Shown: one piece after another, positions 5,259 to 6,485 of the stretch
How positions within the stretch are numbered: the stretch's first letter is position 1
How the letters are laid out: every line of letters begins with the position of its first letter
Assembly: GCA_030612225.1 (NCBI GenBank)
Contig: JAUWOH010000180.1
Location: 1-6,485, forward strand
From: Desulfobacteraceae bacterium
Lineage (GTDB): Bacteria > Desulfobacterota > Desulfobacteria > Desulfobacterales > JAUWMJ01
Reading direction: 5' to 3'
Length of the DNA stretch: 6,485 nt
Notes under the pieces: generated by a model
What the model was told of the DNA's origin: nothing
The model's input: only the letters and a program-made list of their open reading frames with translations
Database searches by the model: none
Program-made: the position numbers and the translations under genes

Positions 5259-6485
5259 CTACGCTAAGAATAATTGCCGAACATCTTTTAGATGAAGCGA
5301 AGTGCAGACAGCGATAACACGTTCGCCCTCGTTGATATGGGTATCTCCCACAGCGGTTTCCCACTTTCCATCACGAAAGACACTGCCTACAATAATCTTT
5401 CCATAGAATGAAGGAGCCACTTTGGAAAGTGGCCTGCGGGTAATAGGGGAGTTTGGAGCGGCAACGAGTTCAACCACTTCCGCATCGAATCCATGCAGGT
5501 GAGCCACGGAAAGCAATTCACCTCTTCGAATGAATTTTAAAATCTCATTCCCTGCCAGAATTTTTTTGTTCAAGGCTATATCCGACCCTGTGGTGGCGGC
5601 CAGCACCAGATATTCCTCTTTATTAACTAAAGAAATTGTTTTCCCCTGCTTTCCCTGCAAATCGGAATTTTGTGTATTCATCAAATGTTTCGCCAGCAGG
5701 CAACTCATAATATTGGTTTCATTCTCTCCTGTTGCAGTAATAAAAATATCCATATCCAACAGACCTGCCGATTCCAGAACATTTACATCCGACCCGTCTC
5801 CATGTAAAACCTCTGTGTTTTTCAAGGTGAAGGATAACTCTTCGGCACGTCTATCATCTTTCTCAATCAGTTTAACCGTAACGGTTTTCCCTAATAACTC
5901 TGCTACACGGCTTCCCACCAGGCCGCCTCCTAAAATCATCACCCGGTGACGCCGATGCTGTTTTACTCCTGTTATTTCCATTAACCGGGGTATATCTTCG
6001 CTACCAGCCATAATAAAAATTTGATCTTGAGGTAAAATCTCATGCTCTCCACCGGGGATAATCGTGGTGATTCCTCTGGCAACTGCAATAACCCTGAAAG
6101 GAAAATCATTATGTATCTGAGAAATTTCTTTTAGTTTTTTATAAGCCAAAGGCGATTTTTCATGAATCCTAGTAGCCATGACCTGCATTTGCCCATTGGC
6201 AATATCTATTATTTCATTCCCTGCTGTGCGTTTAATCAGCCTTACAATTTCCTGAGCAGCCAACTCTTCCGGGTGAATGAGCAAATCAATTTTTAAATCC
6301 TGGGCATTGAGAATAGAATCTTTTTTCCCAAACTCCAGGGAACGAACACGGGCAATCTTACGCTGAATTCCAAAACGATCCGCAATCATGGAAGACAACA
6401 TATTCACTGCGTCATTATCAGTAACGGCAATGAGAAAATCCATATTTTCTGCGCCGACTTCTTTCCAGCATTCAATGCTCATAGC
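5259..6485 (-). CDS. trkA: TrkA potassium uptake regulatory subunit, 5' end outside the window
   Basis: TrkA is the peripheral NAD(H)-binding subunit that gates TrkH. The visible part begins inside the first Rossmann (RCK) domain: residues such as ECWKEVGAENMDFLIAVTDN line up with the stretch around residue 55-75 of E. coli TrkA. Numbering from the Met at 6482, the first TrkA_C domain spans about 90-165. The second Rossmann domain starts with VMILGGGLVGSRVAELL (181-197), carrying GxGxxG (185-190) and the acid E207 after beta-2, and continues through HGDGSDVNVLESAG (227-240). The second TrkA_C domain occupies about 330-407. A short insertion, about 270-282, sits between the conserved AKHL and ISLVNK. 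The Met at 6482 is not a real start: the frame runs on to the window edge, and roughly 50 residues with the first GxGxxG are missing. It is convergent with trkH, and its promoter lies outside the window. Confidence 0.93.
   Translation of the reverse strand, partial: AMSIECWKEVGAENMDFLIAVTDNDAVNMLSSMIADRFGIQRKIARVRSLEFGKKDSILNAQDLKIDLLIHPEELAAQEIVRLIKRTAGNEIIDIANGQMQVMATRIHEKSPLAYKKLKEISQIHNDFPFRVIAVARGITTIIPGGEHEILPQDQIFIMAGSEDIPRLMEITGVKQHRRHRVMILGGGLVGSRVAELLGKTVTVKLIEKDDRRAEELSFTLKNTEVLHGDGSDVNVLESAGLLDMDIFITATGENETNIMSCLLAKHLMNTQNSDLQGKQGKTISLVNKEEYLVLAATTGSDIALNKKILAGNEILKFIRRGELLSVAHLHGFDAEVVELVAAPNSPITRRPLSKVAPSFYGKIIVGSVFRDGKWETAVGDTHINEGERVIAVCTSLHLKDVRQLFLA

Noticed and set aside
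5530..5949. 139-codon open frame on the + strand opposite trkA
   Set aside because: It lies wholly inside the well-supported trkA gene on the other strand and has no recognisable domain.
6480..6482. Met at the right edge as the trkA start
   Set aside because: The frame stays open to the window edge and alignment with E. coli TrkA shows about 50 residues, including the first GxGxxG motif, are still missing.

Overview
The window is a moderately AT-rich bacterial segment with four complete genes and one gene cut off at the right edge. Short SOS-like or phage signals, tRNAs, rRNAs, CRISPR arrays and transposase genes were not seen. The intergenic regions carry degenerate short repeats (GTTAAG-type octamers and TTTCACCGC / ACGCAAAG palindromes) of a kind I associate with Desulfobacterota and similar environmental genomes. 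That lineage call is an impression, not something the sequence proves.

Left part (1-3108): tandem repeats, then a near-consensus sigma-70 promoter (TTGACA-N17-TATAGT), then a tight three-gene operon ending in a possible intrinsic terminator. Genes 1 and 2 are divergent paralogues of the nicotianamine synthase (NAS/CntL) family, whose members transfer aminobutyrate groups from S-adenosylmethionine (SAM). They are joined stop-to-start (TGA|ATG). Gene 3 overlaps the end of gene 2 and encodes a fold-type III PLP enzyme of the D-threonine aldolase / D-serine dehydratase family. Its PLP lysine is intact, but its C-terminal metal-binding motif appears to be replaced. Together these suggest a small pathway in which the PLP enzyme supplies or modifies an amino acid, possibly a D-amino acid, and one or both NAS-like enzymes add aminobutyrate units to it. 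The logic resembles opine metallophore synthesis (CntK racemase plus CntL), but no opine dehydrogenase or transporter gene is visible. This operon is the most interesting part of the window.

Right part (3386-6485): the two halves of a Trk potassium-uptake system, trkH (membrane channel subunit, + strand) and trkA (cytoplasmic NAD-binding gating subunit, - strand, 5' end outside the window). They are convergent rather than co-transcribed. Between them lies a gene-free stretch of about 415 bp holding a nested palindromic element (4935-5211) with two strong internal hairpins. The gap between the NAS operon and trkH (3099-3385) holds octamer repeat clusters in opposite orientation. Nothing in the sequence links the Trk genes functionally to the NAS operon.
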